The translations under genes were made by a program, and so were the position numbers. Under the pieces are notes generated by a model that worked only from the letters and a program-made list of their open reading frames with translations, was not told the DNA's origin and searched no databases. Below, one piece after another: positions 33,255 through 42,640 of a stretch of DNA of 64,000 nucleotides (within the stretch, counting starts at the first letter, position 1; the number at the start of each line of letters is the position of its first letter). Source of the stretch: Eublepharis macularius. Lineage: Eukaryota > Chordata > Lepidosauria > Squamata > Eublepharidae. The stretch covers positions 158,106,676-158,170,675 of the forward strand of contig NC_072792.1 in NCBI RefSeq assembly GCF_028583425.1. The letters are read 5' to 3'.

Positions 33255-33384
33255 TGAGAGCTAAGCTACAAAAGACGAATTACACGAGGAGGAGCATGTG
33301 AAGGGAGTCGCAATGTTAGCTGGGAAGCTGAGTTTTAAAAGATATTGGAAGGCATTGCCAATTTCCCTTCTCTAAAGAGCCAGG

Positions 33385-33570
33385 GGCCATTTTCACACGT
33401 CCTACTGGCTCCAGTATACCGCGCAAAGCTCCCACAACAAGGACAGTGTCTTCCCAGCGTGATTTTGCACGAGAACTGGGAAATCACGCCAGGAAGACGC
33501 TGTCCTTGCGGGAGCTTTGTGCGACATACCAGAGCTGGTAAGATGTGTGAAACAGCCAGGGAGAATGCTG
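33385..33570. repeat. Palindromic repeat inside the TIR element
   Basis: 'gctcccacaacaaggacag' with 'tgtcttcc' on the left pairs with 'ctgtccttgcgggagctttg' on the right. The outer ends 'ggccattttcacac' and 'gtgtgaaacagcc' are also inverted. The layout is the same as the CpG-rich palindrome at 61051, but the sequence is different. Confidence 0.55.
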
Positions 33571-33710
33571 CTCAGAGGGTTTGTTTATTTCCTCTTTGCC
33601 TCTTAGAAGGAGAGGTGAAACTGACAGAGCCTTGGGGAGGCAAAGAGGAAATTAACAAACCCTCTAAGTAGTTGGTTGTTGCGGATTTTCCGGGCTGTAT
33701 AGCCGTGGTC

Positions 33711-33774
33711 TTGGCATTGTAGTTCCTGACGTTTCACCAGCAGCTGTGGCTGGCATCTTCAGAGGTGTAGCACC
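33711..33774 (-). ncRNA. Hammerhead-ribozyme-like motif in left pLTR
   Basis: Read on the minus strand it has CTGAAGA (33762-33756), a stem II hairpin with arms GCCAGC and GCTGGT, then GAAA (33735-33732) followed by CGTC. The short ACGT after GAA is self-complementary, which fits the very short stem III reported for PLE hammerheads that work as dimers. Stem I (around 'ctacacct' and 'aggaactac') pairs imperfectly. All core bases are present. Activity is not proven. Confidence 0.6.
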
Positions 33775-33791
33775 AAAAGACAGCGATCTCT

Positions 33792-34448
33792 GTGTCACTG
33801 TGTGGAAAAGTGTTTTTGCCATATATCAAAGGAATCACTGATCAGATGGGAAAGCTTATGAAAAAGCATGGCTTACAAACAGTATTCAGACCCACCAGAA
33901 AAATACAACAGATGCTACGTTCAGCAAAAGACAGTAGAGACCCCCTCACCTCTGCAGGAGTATACCGTATACCCTGCAGCTGTGGACAAGTTTACATCGG
34001 GACCACAAAGCGTAGCATCCAGACAAGAATAAAAGAACATGAAAGACACTGTAGACGTGGCCATCCTGAAAAATCAGCAGTGGCTGAACATAGCCTAACT
34101 CAAACAGGACACAGTATCCTATTCCAGGACACTAAAAAACTTGACAACACTTCCAACTACTTTGTCAGACTGCACAGGGAAGCCATTGAAATTCATAAGC
34201 ATAAGTCCAATTTCAACAGGAAAGAAGAGACTTTAAGAATGAATAGAGCATGGTTTCCAGTCCCAGAAAACACCAGGCGAACAATACACTCTATACCTGA
34301 CAATAGCCCTGCAGAGAAGATAAGCACATCAAGCACCAATCCATATGCAAAAGAACCTCCTCAGGATACAGTGAAGCCTCCCTCCATTAGCATTCCACAC
34401 CCTGGGAAACTCTTACAGGATGACTCAGCCCAACCCCACCCCTCCTGA
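33792..34448 (+). CDS. Penelope-like GIY-YIG endonuclease fragment
   Basis: The open frame covers 218 codons and ends at TGA 34448. It first opens inside the left pLTR with GTG rather than ATG, so the true protein start has been lost with the 5' truncation. Residue numbers count from that GTG. The GIY-YIG nuclease core is visible: G56-V-Y58 as the GIY strand, C62-x-C64, then V67-Y-I-G70 as the YIG strand, the catalytic-type R79 in SIQTRIKEH, and H83/H86. The Cys and His residues resemble the zinc-binding CCHH feature of PLE endonucleases. Downstream, EHSLTQTGHSILF and FVRLHREAIEIHKH match the family pattern. The C-terminal 60 residues are Pro/Ser-rich. In the family, this domain nicks target DNA for reverse transcription. 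The RT domain is missing here. The lack of stops implies a young insertion. Confidence 0.8.
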   Translation: MSLCGKVFLPYIKGITDQMGKLMKKHGLQTVFRPTRKIQQMLRSAKDSRDPLTSAGVYRIPCSCGQVYIGTTKRSIQTRIKEHERHCRRGHPEKSAVAEHSLTQTGHSILFQDTKKLDNTSNYFVRLHREAIEIHKHKSNFNRKEETLRMNRAWFPVPENTRRTIHSIPDNSPAEKISTSSTNPYAKEPPQDTVKPPSISIPHPGKLLQDDSAQPHPS

Positions 34449-34510
34449 GTAGATATAAATGACCTGCCAACATCTTTTCCACACTGTGACACTGAGAGAT
34501 CTCTGTCTTT

Positions 34511-34574
34511 TGGTGCTACACCTCTGAAGATGCCAGCCACAGCTGCTGGTGAAACGTCAGGAACTACAATGCCA
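34511..34574 (+). ncRNA. Hammerhead-ribozyme-like motif in right pLTR
   Basis: CTGAAGA lies at 34524-34530. Stem II arms are GCCAGC (34532-34537) and GCTGGT (34545-34550), with loop CACAGCT. GAAA is at 34551-34554, then CGTC, with predicted cleavage after C34558. One unpaired T separates the core from stem II. The sequence is the reverse complement of the motif in the left pLTR, so a transcript of the element would carry this copy as an active-sense ribozyme and the other as its complement. Confidence 0.65.
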
Positions 34575-34799
34575 AGACCACGGCTATACAGCCAGGAAAA
34601 TCCGCAACAACCATTGTTCTCCGGCTGTGAAAGCCTTCGACAATATACCTCTAAGTAGTGATCTCTCTGGCTCTGTAGACAGGGTAAATCTACAAAGCCT
34701 TCCAATCTTTTTTAAAACTCAGCTTCCTGGCTAACATTGCAACTTCTTTCATGTGCTCCTCCTTGTGTAATTTCTCTCTTGTAGTTTGGCTCTAAGTGT

Positions 34800-35188
34800 G
34801 TGGTAGAGAAACCCAGTTCCTGGCTTATTGTGTGCATTATCTAGTTGATCTCAGTCAAAGTTCTGGCCTGGTTTGGGGGACTGAAATGGGAGAAAACAGG
34901 GAATGCGGTACTGTTGGTTCTCATGGATTGTGATCTTGGCTTTCTGGATTTTACTTTTGGACCAACATGGCTGTTAAAAACTTGTCTCACCACAACAACT
35001 CAACAGATCTGAAGGACTGCCTTCAAACAAATGAGGCCTTCATCAGAGGCCTTCTCCTGATACTGGTTATTTGAAGTACAAAACACTTCATTTATGTAAG
35101 TATGCAAGTATGAAGTCTCTCCTAAGGGATTCTCACCTGGTACTCTATCACTTAGTAGCTAGACAAAATCTGTAATCATTTGGCTGTT
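34800..35188 (+). repeat. Probable upstream part of the older Penelope-like element
   Basis: This stretch, containing 'ccaacatggctgttaaaaa' and 'acaaatgaggccttcatcag', directly precedes the palindromic insertion at 35204. With the insertion and one TSD copy removed it joins the GIY-YIG fragment at 36252. I see no coding frame in it. Assignment to the same element is inference from position. Confidence 0.35.
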
Positions 35189-35203
35189 ATGCTTTTTACA
35201 TTG

Positions 35204-36236
35204 AACCAAAGTAAGGGCACACCAGTAGAATTAAACAATGCCAAAGCAAAACAATTACCGGTGTTAAAGAACTCCATTTTTTTCTATTTTTCTTATATCT
35301 TTTTTTTAAGTGCAAAAGTGCTCTAAATGTGCATACAGTGATGACCAATAAATAACAATAAATAACAGACAATGAATTTCATAGGTAAAGCACACAGATG
35401 TATGACTGAGTCCAACTGGTAGAATTTAGTAGTCCTTGGTCCTATAAGGAATGGGTATATATTACACAACCAACCAAGTTGCCAAAAACGTTGTCTTCCA
35501 CCTCCACAATATAGCACAATGGTTGCAATGTAGGGGTTGCTTCCACCCCTATCCAAAGTGCAGTGTGAAATGCTGCTGCTGAGAGGTAACTTCAGCACAC
35601 AACCAACCAAATTGCCAAATTGCCAAAAAGTTGTTTTCCACCTCTACAATATAGCACAACGGTTGCAATGTAGGAGTTGTAGGGGTTGCTACCACCCCCA
35701 TCCAAAGTGCAGCGTGAAATGCTGCTGCTAAGAGGTAACTGCAGCTACGGGTGGCATTGTTCCAACTGCATTACTTGACTGAGCCATGAGAGAGAAGGAG
35801 ATTGTGATTTAATATTGAAGCCTGAGGAAGTTGAAACTATACGCTAAAACCCGTAGCTGCAGTTACCTCTGAGCAGCAGCATTTCACTCTGCACTTTGGA
35901 TAGGGGTGGAAGCAACTCCTACATTGCAACCATTGTGCTATACTGTGGAGGTGGAAGACAACGTTTTTGGCAACTTGGTTGGTTGTGTAATATATACCCA
36001 TTCCTTATAGGACCAAGGACTACTAAATTCTACCAGTTGGACTCAGTCATACATCTGTGTGCTTTACCTAAGAAATTCATTGTCTGTTATTTATTGTTAT
36101 TTATTGGTCATCACTGTATGCACATTTAGCGTACTTTTGCACTTTAAAAAAAAGATATAAGAAAAATAGAAAAAATGTTTACAAGTGAAGAGTGGAACCT
36201 GGAGTTCTTTAACACCGGTAATTGTTTTGCTTTGGC
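35204..36236. mobile_element. 1-kb palindromic Penelope-like element with 15-bp TSD
   Basis: A perfect 15-bp duplication 'atgctttttacattg' (35189-35203, 36237-36251) brackets 1033 bp. The two arms are inverted copies for hundreds of bases: the left arm from 35239 'tgccaaagcaaaacaatta' pairs with the right arm ending at 36236. They surround a short central region (about 35756-35849). The left side has an extra 35-bp tail before the pairing begins, mirroring the tail of the PLE at 33673. The left arm holds an internal tandem duplication (35463-35595 and 35597-35745) that the right arm lacks. The centre has 'gcctgaggaagttgaaact', which resembles the start of a hammerhead core. No coding sequence is present. 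Confidence 0.7.
35463..35745. repeat. Tandem duplication within one palindrome arm
   Basis: Two diverged copies of a roughly 135-150-bp unit, each running from 'acacaaccaaccaa' through 'atagcacaa(t/c)ggttgcaatg' to 'aaatgctgctgct(g/a)agagg', lie head to tail. The second has small insertions ('attgccaaattgccaaa', 'taggagttgtagg'). The duplicates are more diverged from each other than slippage in one recent event would give. Confidence 0.75.
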
Positions 36237-36283
36237 ATGCTTTTTACATTGGCTTACATTAATGTTCCTGGGCTACTATACTG

Positions 36284-36667
36284 ATGTGCTTTATGTATTT
36301 AACAGATGTTATACATGTTGTCAAGTGTCAGGAATGCCCTTCCACTCTCTACATTGGACAAACAGGTCAGTTCCTACCAAAAAGAATAAATGGACATAAA
36401 TTTGACATTAGAAATCACAGCACCCCAAAACTAGCGGGAGAACATTTAAATCTTCCAGGACATTCCATAGCTGATCTCAAAGTGACTGTCCTTAAACAGA
36501 GAAACTTCAAGGGAAGATTACAATGTGAGATTGCTGAAATGGATTTCATTCACAAATTCAGAATAATGGACTCCCTGGAGCAGAATACAGATTATTCTTA
36601 TTTTACTACAGATGCTAATTTCTGCTCTAATCAAGCTGCGTTGTACCATTGTACCTTTATATCCTGA
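36284..36667 (+). pseudogene. GIY-YIG fragment of a second Penelope-like family
   Basis: The 127-codon frame reads VIHVVKCQECPSTLYIGQT and then FLPKRINGHKFDIRNH. C15-x2-C18, Y23-I-G25, R34, N36 and H38 give the YIG half of the GIY-YIG nuclease, with the GIY strand replaced by VIHVV as is common in one PLE group. Downstream is GEHLNLPGHSIADLKVTVL. It differs strongly from the frame at 33792, so this is another family. The reverse transcriptase is absent and the frame's ATG is probably incidental. The same family recurs, more decayed, at 58862-59235. Confidence 0.65.
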
Positions 36668-36895
36668 CGTTTTCCTTTGCTACACCTCCCATCTAATCAA
36701 GCTGTGTTGTACCTTTACACCGTGATGCCCACCCTTGTAACACCCCACCTACCTTTTGGTTGGGCTATCAAGGTTCAGGGATCTCCATTCCTACTTGTGT
36801 ATGAAGAAGGAAGCTCTGTCTCTCGAAAGCTTACACCCTGAAAATCTTTTGGTCCCTATGGTGCCACTGGACTCAAATCCTGCTGTTCGTGTGCA
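36668..36895 (+). repeat. 3' UTR and tail of the second Penelope-like family
   Basis: This follows the GIY-YIG fragment and ends 'ctctcgaaagcttacaccc', 'ggtgccactggactcaaa', 'tcctgctgttc'. It ties the many short 'ggtgccactggactc' repeats in this window to a PLE. The 'ctctcgaaagctt' (36820-36832) fits the 3' half of a hammerhead core (GAA followed by palindromic AGCT). The 5' box is degraded to 'gtatgaagaagg'. Confidence 0.6.
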
Positions 36896-36899
36896 CCGA

Positions 36900-37920
36900 A
36901 AATGCTACCACAACAGGTCGGGTACCTTCTAGAATAATATGCTATGCTGCATGGAGGCTGTAGGCTTAAGCAAGTAGAGGCACCGGGTCAAAATTAACCC
37001 CCCTCTCTCTTGCACGAGCTTTTCTTCCATTTGCAGACCTTGCTCTGCTTGCACAAGAATGAGGGGGTGGTTTCGATGGATCCCCCCTTCTTACTGCAGC
37101 CTCTCATACCACATGGCATATTGTTTTGAAAAGTCTCCTGATCCTTAGAAGTGGTTTTTCAGGGACAGAAGGGGCTGCTCTTTTCACAGAAGCTTGCGTC
37201 CAACTGATAAAAAGCAATTCGCTGTTTAGAAGATAATGCCCAAGTACATAATTTAATATTTGAGATTAGCCTAGATCTCTGGGATAAAAGATCTTTAGCC
37301 ACATATTTCATGTGAGCACACAGCAGCTGCAACTCAGATCAAATTATCCTGAAAGCTGACTGTTGAATGCACTATAGCTCTAAGCATATCGCTATGCAAA
37401 TTTCAGTGAGTGCCATTGACCAGAGTTCAGTGGAATTCAGCATAGTTATGCCATCCAATCATTTGCTTATTCTCTCCCTTCTGTTTACAATAGAAAAGAT
37501 AGGTATAATCAATCAGTCTGCTTAGTGTTATATACTATTGTATTTTTATCTAGTCCTGAGGTCCCATGACCCCTAAAGTACACTGTTTTTGTGTACGAGA
37601 GTATACTATGAAGCAAATCTGTAAAAGGAAACATTTACTTATCAACTAATATTTAACCCAGCAGACATAAATTGCCAAGGAAAGGAAACCCTTCATTTGC
37701 AATAAAGTTAAGATAAACTATCCAGACAAGGCCTTCAAAATGTCCTTTTCAGATGCAAAATGGCAAGAGACTAACAGAGATGGTTTGACATTGCCTGCCT
37801 GTAAGCATATTATATAAGAAAAATTTAATAGCATTATATTTACATATTTGAACAGAACATAAGTTGGCTCAGTCACAAGTTGCCTCAGAAAGCCCATTGA
37901 ATAACTGAAAACATAAGATA
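36900..37920. other. Intergenic stretch, nothing recognised
   Basis: No gene, splice pair or repeat end is recognisable here. Confidence 0.4.
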
Positions 37921-38107
37921 GTTTCAGGTGGTTAACCATGTTGGCCTGTAGTAGAAAAGCAAGATTTGGATCCAGGAGTGCTTTAAAGATCAACAAGACT
38001 TCCAGGGTATGAGCTTTTGGGAGTCAAGGGAGCTTTGATTCTCAAAAGCTCATACTTTGGAAATCTAGTTGGTTCTTAAGGTGCTACTAAACTCAAATCT
38101 TGCTTTG
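37921..38107. repeat. Palindromic Penelope-like tail dimer
   Basis: It begins 'gtttcaggtggttaaccat' (tail end, minus strand) and ends 'ggtgctactaaactcaaat' (tail, plus strand). The inverted arms share 'ccagggtatgagctttt' and 'aaaagctcatactttgg'. The organisation matches 25299-25478. Confidence 0.6.
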
Positions 38108-38479
38108 AAAACATAAGTGATCATTGGCATGTTGATTAATAATCCATAACATTTCTTCTGTTCAAACACTGGTTGTTGCTTTTATTAGGAAGTAGTACGC
38201 ACGTGCACTCTGTGCGGCTGTTTTAATGCACTTGCATAAATATACACGTGGTTCATACCTGGATTACAAGCAACTGTTTACCTCCATAATTTCCCTTTCT
38301 GTAAAGTGTCTCTAAGTCCCTTAGTCCCATAAAAATCTATTCTTGCCATTTCCTTCACATAACTAGTTATTCTAGCATATCATCTAACCCTCTAATATCC
38401 CTTTATTTAAAAATTTTATTTTTAGAGTCATATCCTATACAGTATACACAGGAGCCAATGCAATAAACTATAAACTTAT

Positions 38480-38715
38480 TTGGTATATGAAAGTGCCCTC
38501 CTGACCAATTACATTTACGACATCATTCCCCTTATAAAAATGACCTCCTGAACATTTTATGCAGTTCAGACAAGGTAATAATGGCTTCCTGAACATAATA
38601 AACTAATGCCATGCAAACAAGGTAATAGATACAATATACTACAACCATATTCCCTTTATGAAGGTGCCCTCCTGACGAATTCCACATTCTACAACCTTGT
38701 TCCCTTTGGATTGCA
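38480..38715 (+). repeat. Imperfect tandem repeat unit ('ccctcctgacnaatt...')
   Basis: The phrase 'gaaagtgccctcctgacca' recurs as 'aaaatgacctcctgaac', 'aatggcttcctgaac' and 'aaggtgccctcctgacgaa'. Related 'acgacatcattcccctta' and 'acaaccatattcccttta' blocks are interleaved. Unit length is variable. I do not know the parent element. Confidence 0.5.
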
Positions 38716-39394
38716 CTGTGTTGGGGATTATTTTTGCTCATTAATGTGTAAAAGACATTAAAGATGTTCTTCAGTTCTTTCCTGCTCTGTAACATAAGTT
38801 ATATAAAACACAAAATATACAGAAAAACTGAACCAACATATAAATAAAGAGATACAATTGCATAGCTAGTAGCTTGCATCAACTATTTCAAGCAAATTGC
38901 CTAAAAGGGTCTGCAACACTTATGGCAAGTCTGCACTGGTTGGTGATGTTTTAACAACTCTTCAAAAGAACCTTATCTTGACAGAGATATGAAACATGAT
39001 TTGCAATTTGATTTTAAAAAGCACACCTGGTTTGACAATTCTTGCAAAACTAAATAATTTTAACAAAGTTAGAAACTATCCTGTTATCACTATACAGTAA
39101 CTATCTTGAGACTGGATAAAAGGACACTTCAGTATAGAATGAATTATACTCTTGCAGTTTGGTGTATTTCACTATAGATATATAAATATGGACCGAAATA
39201 GCTATATTAATTTGTAATACATTAAATCATTAAGGCAACTTTATACAAGATTTTACATTTTTTAAAAAATTTATTGCATTTCTGAGACTTAACAGCAAAT
39301 CCTGAGGGGAAGTCCAAAAGAGCCCTGGAAGCTGACTAGGAATCACACCAGCATATCTCGAACTTACCTATGGTGATGCAGCAGCCTAGCGCTG

Positions 39395-39605
39395 CTCCAC
39401 CTGGGTGCCATAGAATCCACCCTCCAAAACAGCTATTTTCTCCAGAGAAACTGTTTGCTGCAACCTGGAGAACAGTTGTCATTCTGGGAGATCTCCAGGT
39501 CCCACTTGGAGGCTGGCAACCCTAGAGGAGAATGAAGTAAGCTGCTTTGGATCCCCATTGTGAAGAAATGTGGGATATAAATGAAGTAATTAAATAATAA
39601 TAGAT
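39395..39605. repeat. Interspersed repeat followed by a SINE tail
   Basis: 39395-39525 carries 'gggagatctccaggtccca', 'cttggaggctggcaaccct', a common lizard repeat read on the minus strand. 39533-39605 has 'gctgctttggatccccatt', 'gggatataaatgaagtaa', the Sauria-like SINE tail on the plus strand. Confidence 0.5.
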
Positions 39606-39609
39606 GAGG

Positions 39610-39960
39610 AAAAGATAAAAGATATATTGGTGGGTGGGAAGGAAAGAAGGAAGCAGAGAAAGGTAAGGATATGGGAGGGGGGCAGCTGCCAAGAGACAGA
39701 AAGTGGAAATAGTGTGTGGAAGAGGAAAGTGGAAATAGTGTGTGGAATGAGGTGCCTCCGCAAGTCCTTGCGGGTTCCCCACTGTCCAGCTAGGCCTGGC
39801 CTGGCAGCCAGCACTAAACAACTGGACTATTGTTTTTCTGGGTACAGGTACTAGCCGGAGGGAAGGAAGGAAAGCTGAAAGACAGGGGCAGATAATGGTA
39901 GGTTGGCTGGTGGGTGGGAAGGAAAGATGGAGGAAAAGGGGGAGAGGCTATGGGAGGCTG
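39610..39960 (+). repeat. Purine-rich block with direct repeats
   Basis: 'ggaaagtggaaatagtgtgt' type units occur twice in tandem around 39700-39747, and 'tggtgggtgggaaggaaaga' occurs at 39629 and again at 39909. The block is GA-rich throughout. It may be the inside of an unrecognised element. Confidence 0.5.
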
Positions 39961-39962
39961 CC

Positions 39963-40110
39963 GATATTTTATTTATTTTTATTTATTAGATTTATAGTCT
40001 GATCTCCCTGCAAGTGGGCACATCATATAAATATATTCAACAATAAAATGACATTAACAACATGAAATTCACTAGTCCTTGTAGGTCCCCCACTTGTTTA
40101 ATATAATAAA
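39963..40110 (-). repeat. LINE 3' UTR fragment
   Basis: The plus strand starts 'tattttatttatttttattt' and then 'ttagatttatagtctgatct', 'ccctgcaagtgggc', the reverse of the L2/CR1-like 3' end ('gcccgcttgcagggag...aaataaat') seen at 58000-58110. Confidence 0.5.
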
Positions 40111-40169
40111 AAGGAGAAAAATGAAGATTGAGACAAATCAGTGCCATTAATGTTTCTCTTATGAGAGAA

Positions 40170-40268
40170 TACATAATAGTGCTATCCTAAGCACAGTTAC
40201 ACCTTTTCTAGTATATTGAAGTTAATGGAATTAAATGGGAATAATTGTTTTTAGGATAGAACTGTAAC
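40170..40268 (+). repeat. Palindromic interspersed repeat (diverged copy)
   Basis: 'gtgctatcctaagcacagt' at the left and 'tgtttttaggatagaactg' at the right are the inverted ends of the family described at 24238. Confidence 0.45.
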
Positions 40269-40532
40269 CCACCAAATATTTATCTGAACTGCCAATGCTA
40301 CTCCCCCACCCTGCGGAGAGCGGTGCACAGGAAGAAAGACCCCTCCGAAAGACCCACACACCAAAAGAGGTGCCTGCCTTGAGAGGAGACCTGCCCATGG
40401 GGGGGGTTCCCCGAAGGTGCAGATAGGGCACCCACCCACCTGCTCACTGAACCCCCCATTCCTGACAAAGGCCAGGCTGGCAGTTGAAGCACTGCTCGCT
40501 TGCAAACTCCTCCCTTTCACTGCCACTCTGAG

Positions 40533-40597
40533 AATCATAGAATCATAGAGTTGAAGGGGCCATACAGACCATCTAGTCCAACCCCCTGTCCTGCACG
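40533..40597 (-). repeat. CR1-type LINE 3' end
   Basis: 'aatcatagaatcatagagt' followed by 'catctagtccaaccccctg' is the reverse of the CR1 3' terminus, whose hallmark is repeats of ATTCTATGATT. Only the last 65 bp are present. Confidence 0.6.
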
Positions 40598-41968
40598 TGT
40601 CCTTGAAAAGAAAGACTGGAAAGGCAGTGGGATCCAGCAAGGGTCACACCTTCAGCACTCAGCACCCAGGATCAGCCCCCCCCAAAGTCTTAGAGAGGCA
40701 GTTCCTTAGAGGAAAGCGGCAGGGCAGGTTCTGAAATGAATGCCAGGAATGCCCATTGGAAACAATTGGAGAGCTGGAAGGCCCATTGGATATGATGGGA
40801 GCCACAAATGGCCATCAACTTGCAGCGGTTCCATCGAAATACATCACTGCATCAAAAAGATGATAGGGAAATGTGGGGTGGATCTCAAGAGCCTTGCTCA
40901 GGTGTCGGGATGATGGCCCCCAGAGTGGAATGACAGCCTCTGGGACCAGAGAAACTGCTCTGAGGGCCATCATCCCATCCCCAGCACAAGACTCCCAAAG
41001 TCTATCTGTGCCTCTGCAAACAGCAAAAGGGAGAGTGATAAGGCCTTGTGGGGGAGGAGCCCCAGAGATCCCAGGATGTCGCCCCACATACACACCAACA
41101 TCCCTGCATCAGTCTCTCCCTCCATATGCAGTGATCTTCTGCCTGGCTTATCAGATGCCAGCAGCGCTGTCAGAGAATGAGAGTCCTCTGTGGTACCCCC
41201 CACACACACACCAGACACACACAGGCAACATGCCAAGTCCCACCCACTGCCTGCAGGGAATTTGAAAGGAGGGTGGGGGAAGGAAAGCTGGGTGGAGCTG
41301 GAGCCTCCAAGGTGCCACTGGACACCTGCTCCTTTGGGCAGCAGATCCACACAAAGGCATGGAGGCACCTGGAGCCTCTTCGGGGTCACCCCATCCATAC
41401 CAGCCCAGAACCAGAGACCATTCACTGGGGTGTGTGAAAAGGTAACCCTACGGGGAAGTGGAGGGTGAGCTACTGTCATTCACAGGCAAGCAAACAGACA
41501 GGGAAGGAGTTGTTGTTCGACACAGACTTTATTGAACTGCCAAAAGTGAAGAGGATGTGTGGATGCATGTTGCCAACTTCCCTCGCCCAAGAAAGGAGCT
41601 GCGCCTGTCTGAGCAGCATTTGGGGCTGGGAAAGTCATTCATATTGCTTTCTCAGGAGCAGGGATGACTTGTGGGCTGCCTGGGGAACCACTCCCGGGGC
41701 TTGCTTGAATGGCAGTTGAGAAGCATCACCGGGGGCTGAAACAGCCATGCTCCTTGGCCTCCCTGATGGGTTGCAACCTGCCTGAAAGAGAAACGGAGAC
41801 ATGTGTTGTGACAGACTTGGCCTCATGCAAGCTGCAGCCAGGTCTGCCACGTCCGGGGAAAGTGTCCATGACTGGAGTGGAGGCAGCAGCTCCATCACCA
41901 CAGATGCTGCCGGCAACCGGATGATGGATCCCCCTCTGGCTTCTTCGAGTTCTGATCCTGTGAGAGAG
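40598..41968. other. GC-rich block without recognised genes
   Basis: Many overlapping frames occur on both strands (up to 169 codons), but none shows a known domain or splice-bounded exon structure, and their mutual overlap is typical of GC-rich noncoding DNA. It could be the interior of an unrecognised transposable element adjoining the LTR-like stretch that follows. Confidence 0.35.
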
Positions 41969-42640
41969 TGTGATGGATTGCATGTTTTAAAAAGCTTGGA
42001 AGTGATGTACACACAGCTGCAGGACTATTAAGGGTTAATCTCTCACAAACACAGAGATCTTTAAATGACTGGCTACTCCAAGGGATTTGATTGAGTAACA
42101 TGAGCTGGAAAGAGGGGAGTCTTTTTTTCAGTCCTAGCTGAGAAGAATCGACTGTAAGGAGTTGGGAATGAAGTCCTAACAGATAGCAGTTTTAATACCA
42201 GCAGGAGAACAGGGGAGAGTTGGCAAGGAGGTTTGGAAAGTTGATGCAGACTTCCAACTGGGCCAAAAAAAGGAGATAAATCTTCTAAAGAGAGATTTTC
42301 CCTATACAGTCAAACAGGGAGGTAGCTCCGGAGAGTGAAGAAATTCGTGGTTGGGTGGGGTTGGAAACTGCCCGTTCAGATTCAGTAAATGACTGAAAAA
42401 AGCACTGGTATGTGAAAAGAAGGGGATTGGGGTACTAAGTCTTTAAGTATCTGTGAAAAGCATAAGAACTAAAGTCTGCACACTTTCTGATTTTATCTCA
42501 GAGATATATATGTTGAATTAACCTGATTTCACTTGACCTTTTCCTTCTAAAATAAACAAACTAGTTAGTTATTTTTGAATTTTAAAAATGCCTCCAGTGC
42601 CATTTCTGTTGTTTAAGGGCAAGGGAATGTCATAGGGAGA
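41969..42640 (+). repeat. LTR-like sequence, possibly a solo LTR
   Basis: It begins near 'tgtgatggattgcatgttt'. Towards the end it has 'ccttctaaaataaacaaac' (polyadenylation signal) and then 'aaaaatgcctccagtgcca', 'tttctgttgtttaaggg'. This resembles the R-U5 end of Gypsy/retrovirus-type LTRs in lizards. I could not define a matching 4-6-bp target duplication or a primer-binding site, so boundaries and class are uncertain. No coding region accompanies it. Confidence 0.35.

Larger units (their letters stand above)
33673..34647 (+). mobile_element. Penelope-like retroelement with inverted pLTRs and GIY-YIG ORF
   Basis: It is flanked by a 12-bp duplication 'cctctaagtagt' (33661-33672 and 34648-34659). 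The left pLTR (33673-33812) is the reverse complement of the right pLTR (34474-34612), with few differences over about 140 bp. The right side carries an extra 35-bp tail (34613-34647, 'attgttctccggctgtgaa...'). Inverted pLTRs with a short extension on one side are described for Penelope-like elements. The interior has only the C-terminal endonuclease part of the polyprotein, and the reverse transcriptase domain is absent. The copy therefore cannot move on its own, although its reading frame is still open. Each pLTR carries a hammerhead-like ribozyme core. Confidence 0.85.
33256..34793. mobile_element. Nonautonomous TIR transposon hosting nested insertions
   Basis: The left end 'gagagctaagctacaa' with about 100 bp following (33256-33355) is the inverted counterpart of 34695-34793, which ends 'ttgtagtttggctct'. 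Both share 'tacac(g/a)aggaggagca' and 'agctgagttttaaaa'. Within it lie a palindromic repeat (33385-33570), an inner hairpin (arms 33574-33603 and 33636-33665) and a Penelope-like element (33673-34647). Removing the PLE would leave an element of about 550 bp. The target duplication is unclear, so the superfamily is left open. Confidence 0.6.

Noticed and set aside
35820..35860. Hammerhead core at the centre of the palindromic PLE
   Set aside because: CTGAGGA is present and AGTT/AACT could form stem II, but the following box is TAAA instead of GAAA and no proper NUH follows, so I did not annotate it as a ribozyme.
40970..41479. 169-codon minus-strand frame
   Set aside because: It overlaps frames of similar size on the other strand in a GC-rich block. 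No recognisable domain or exon structure.
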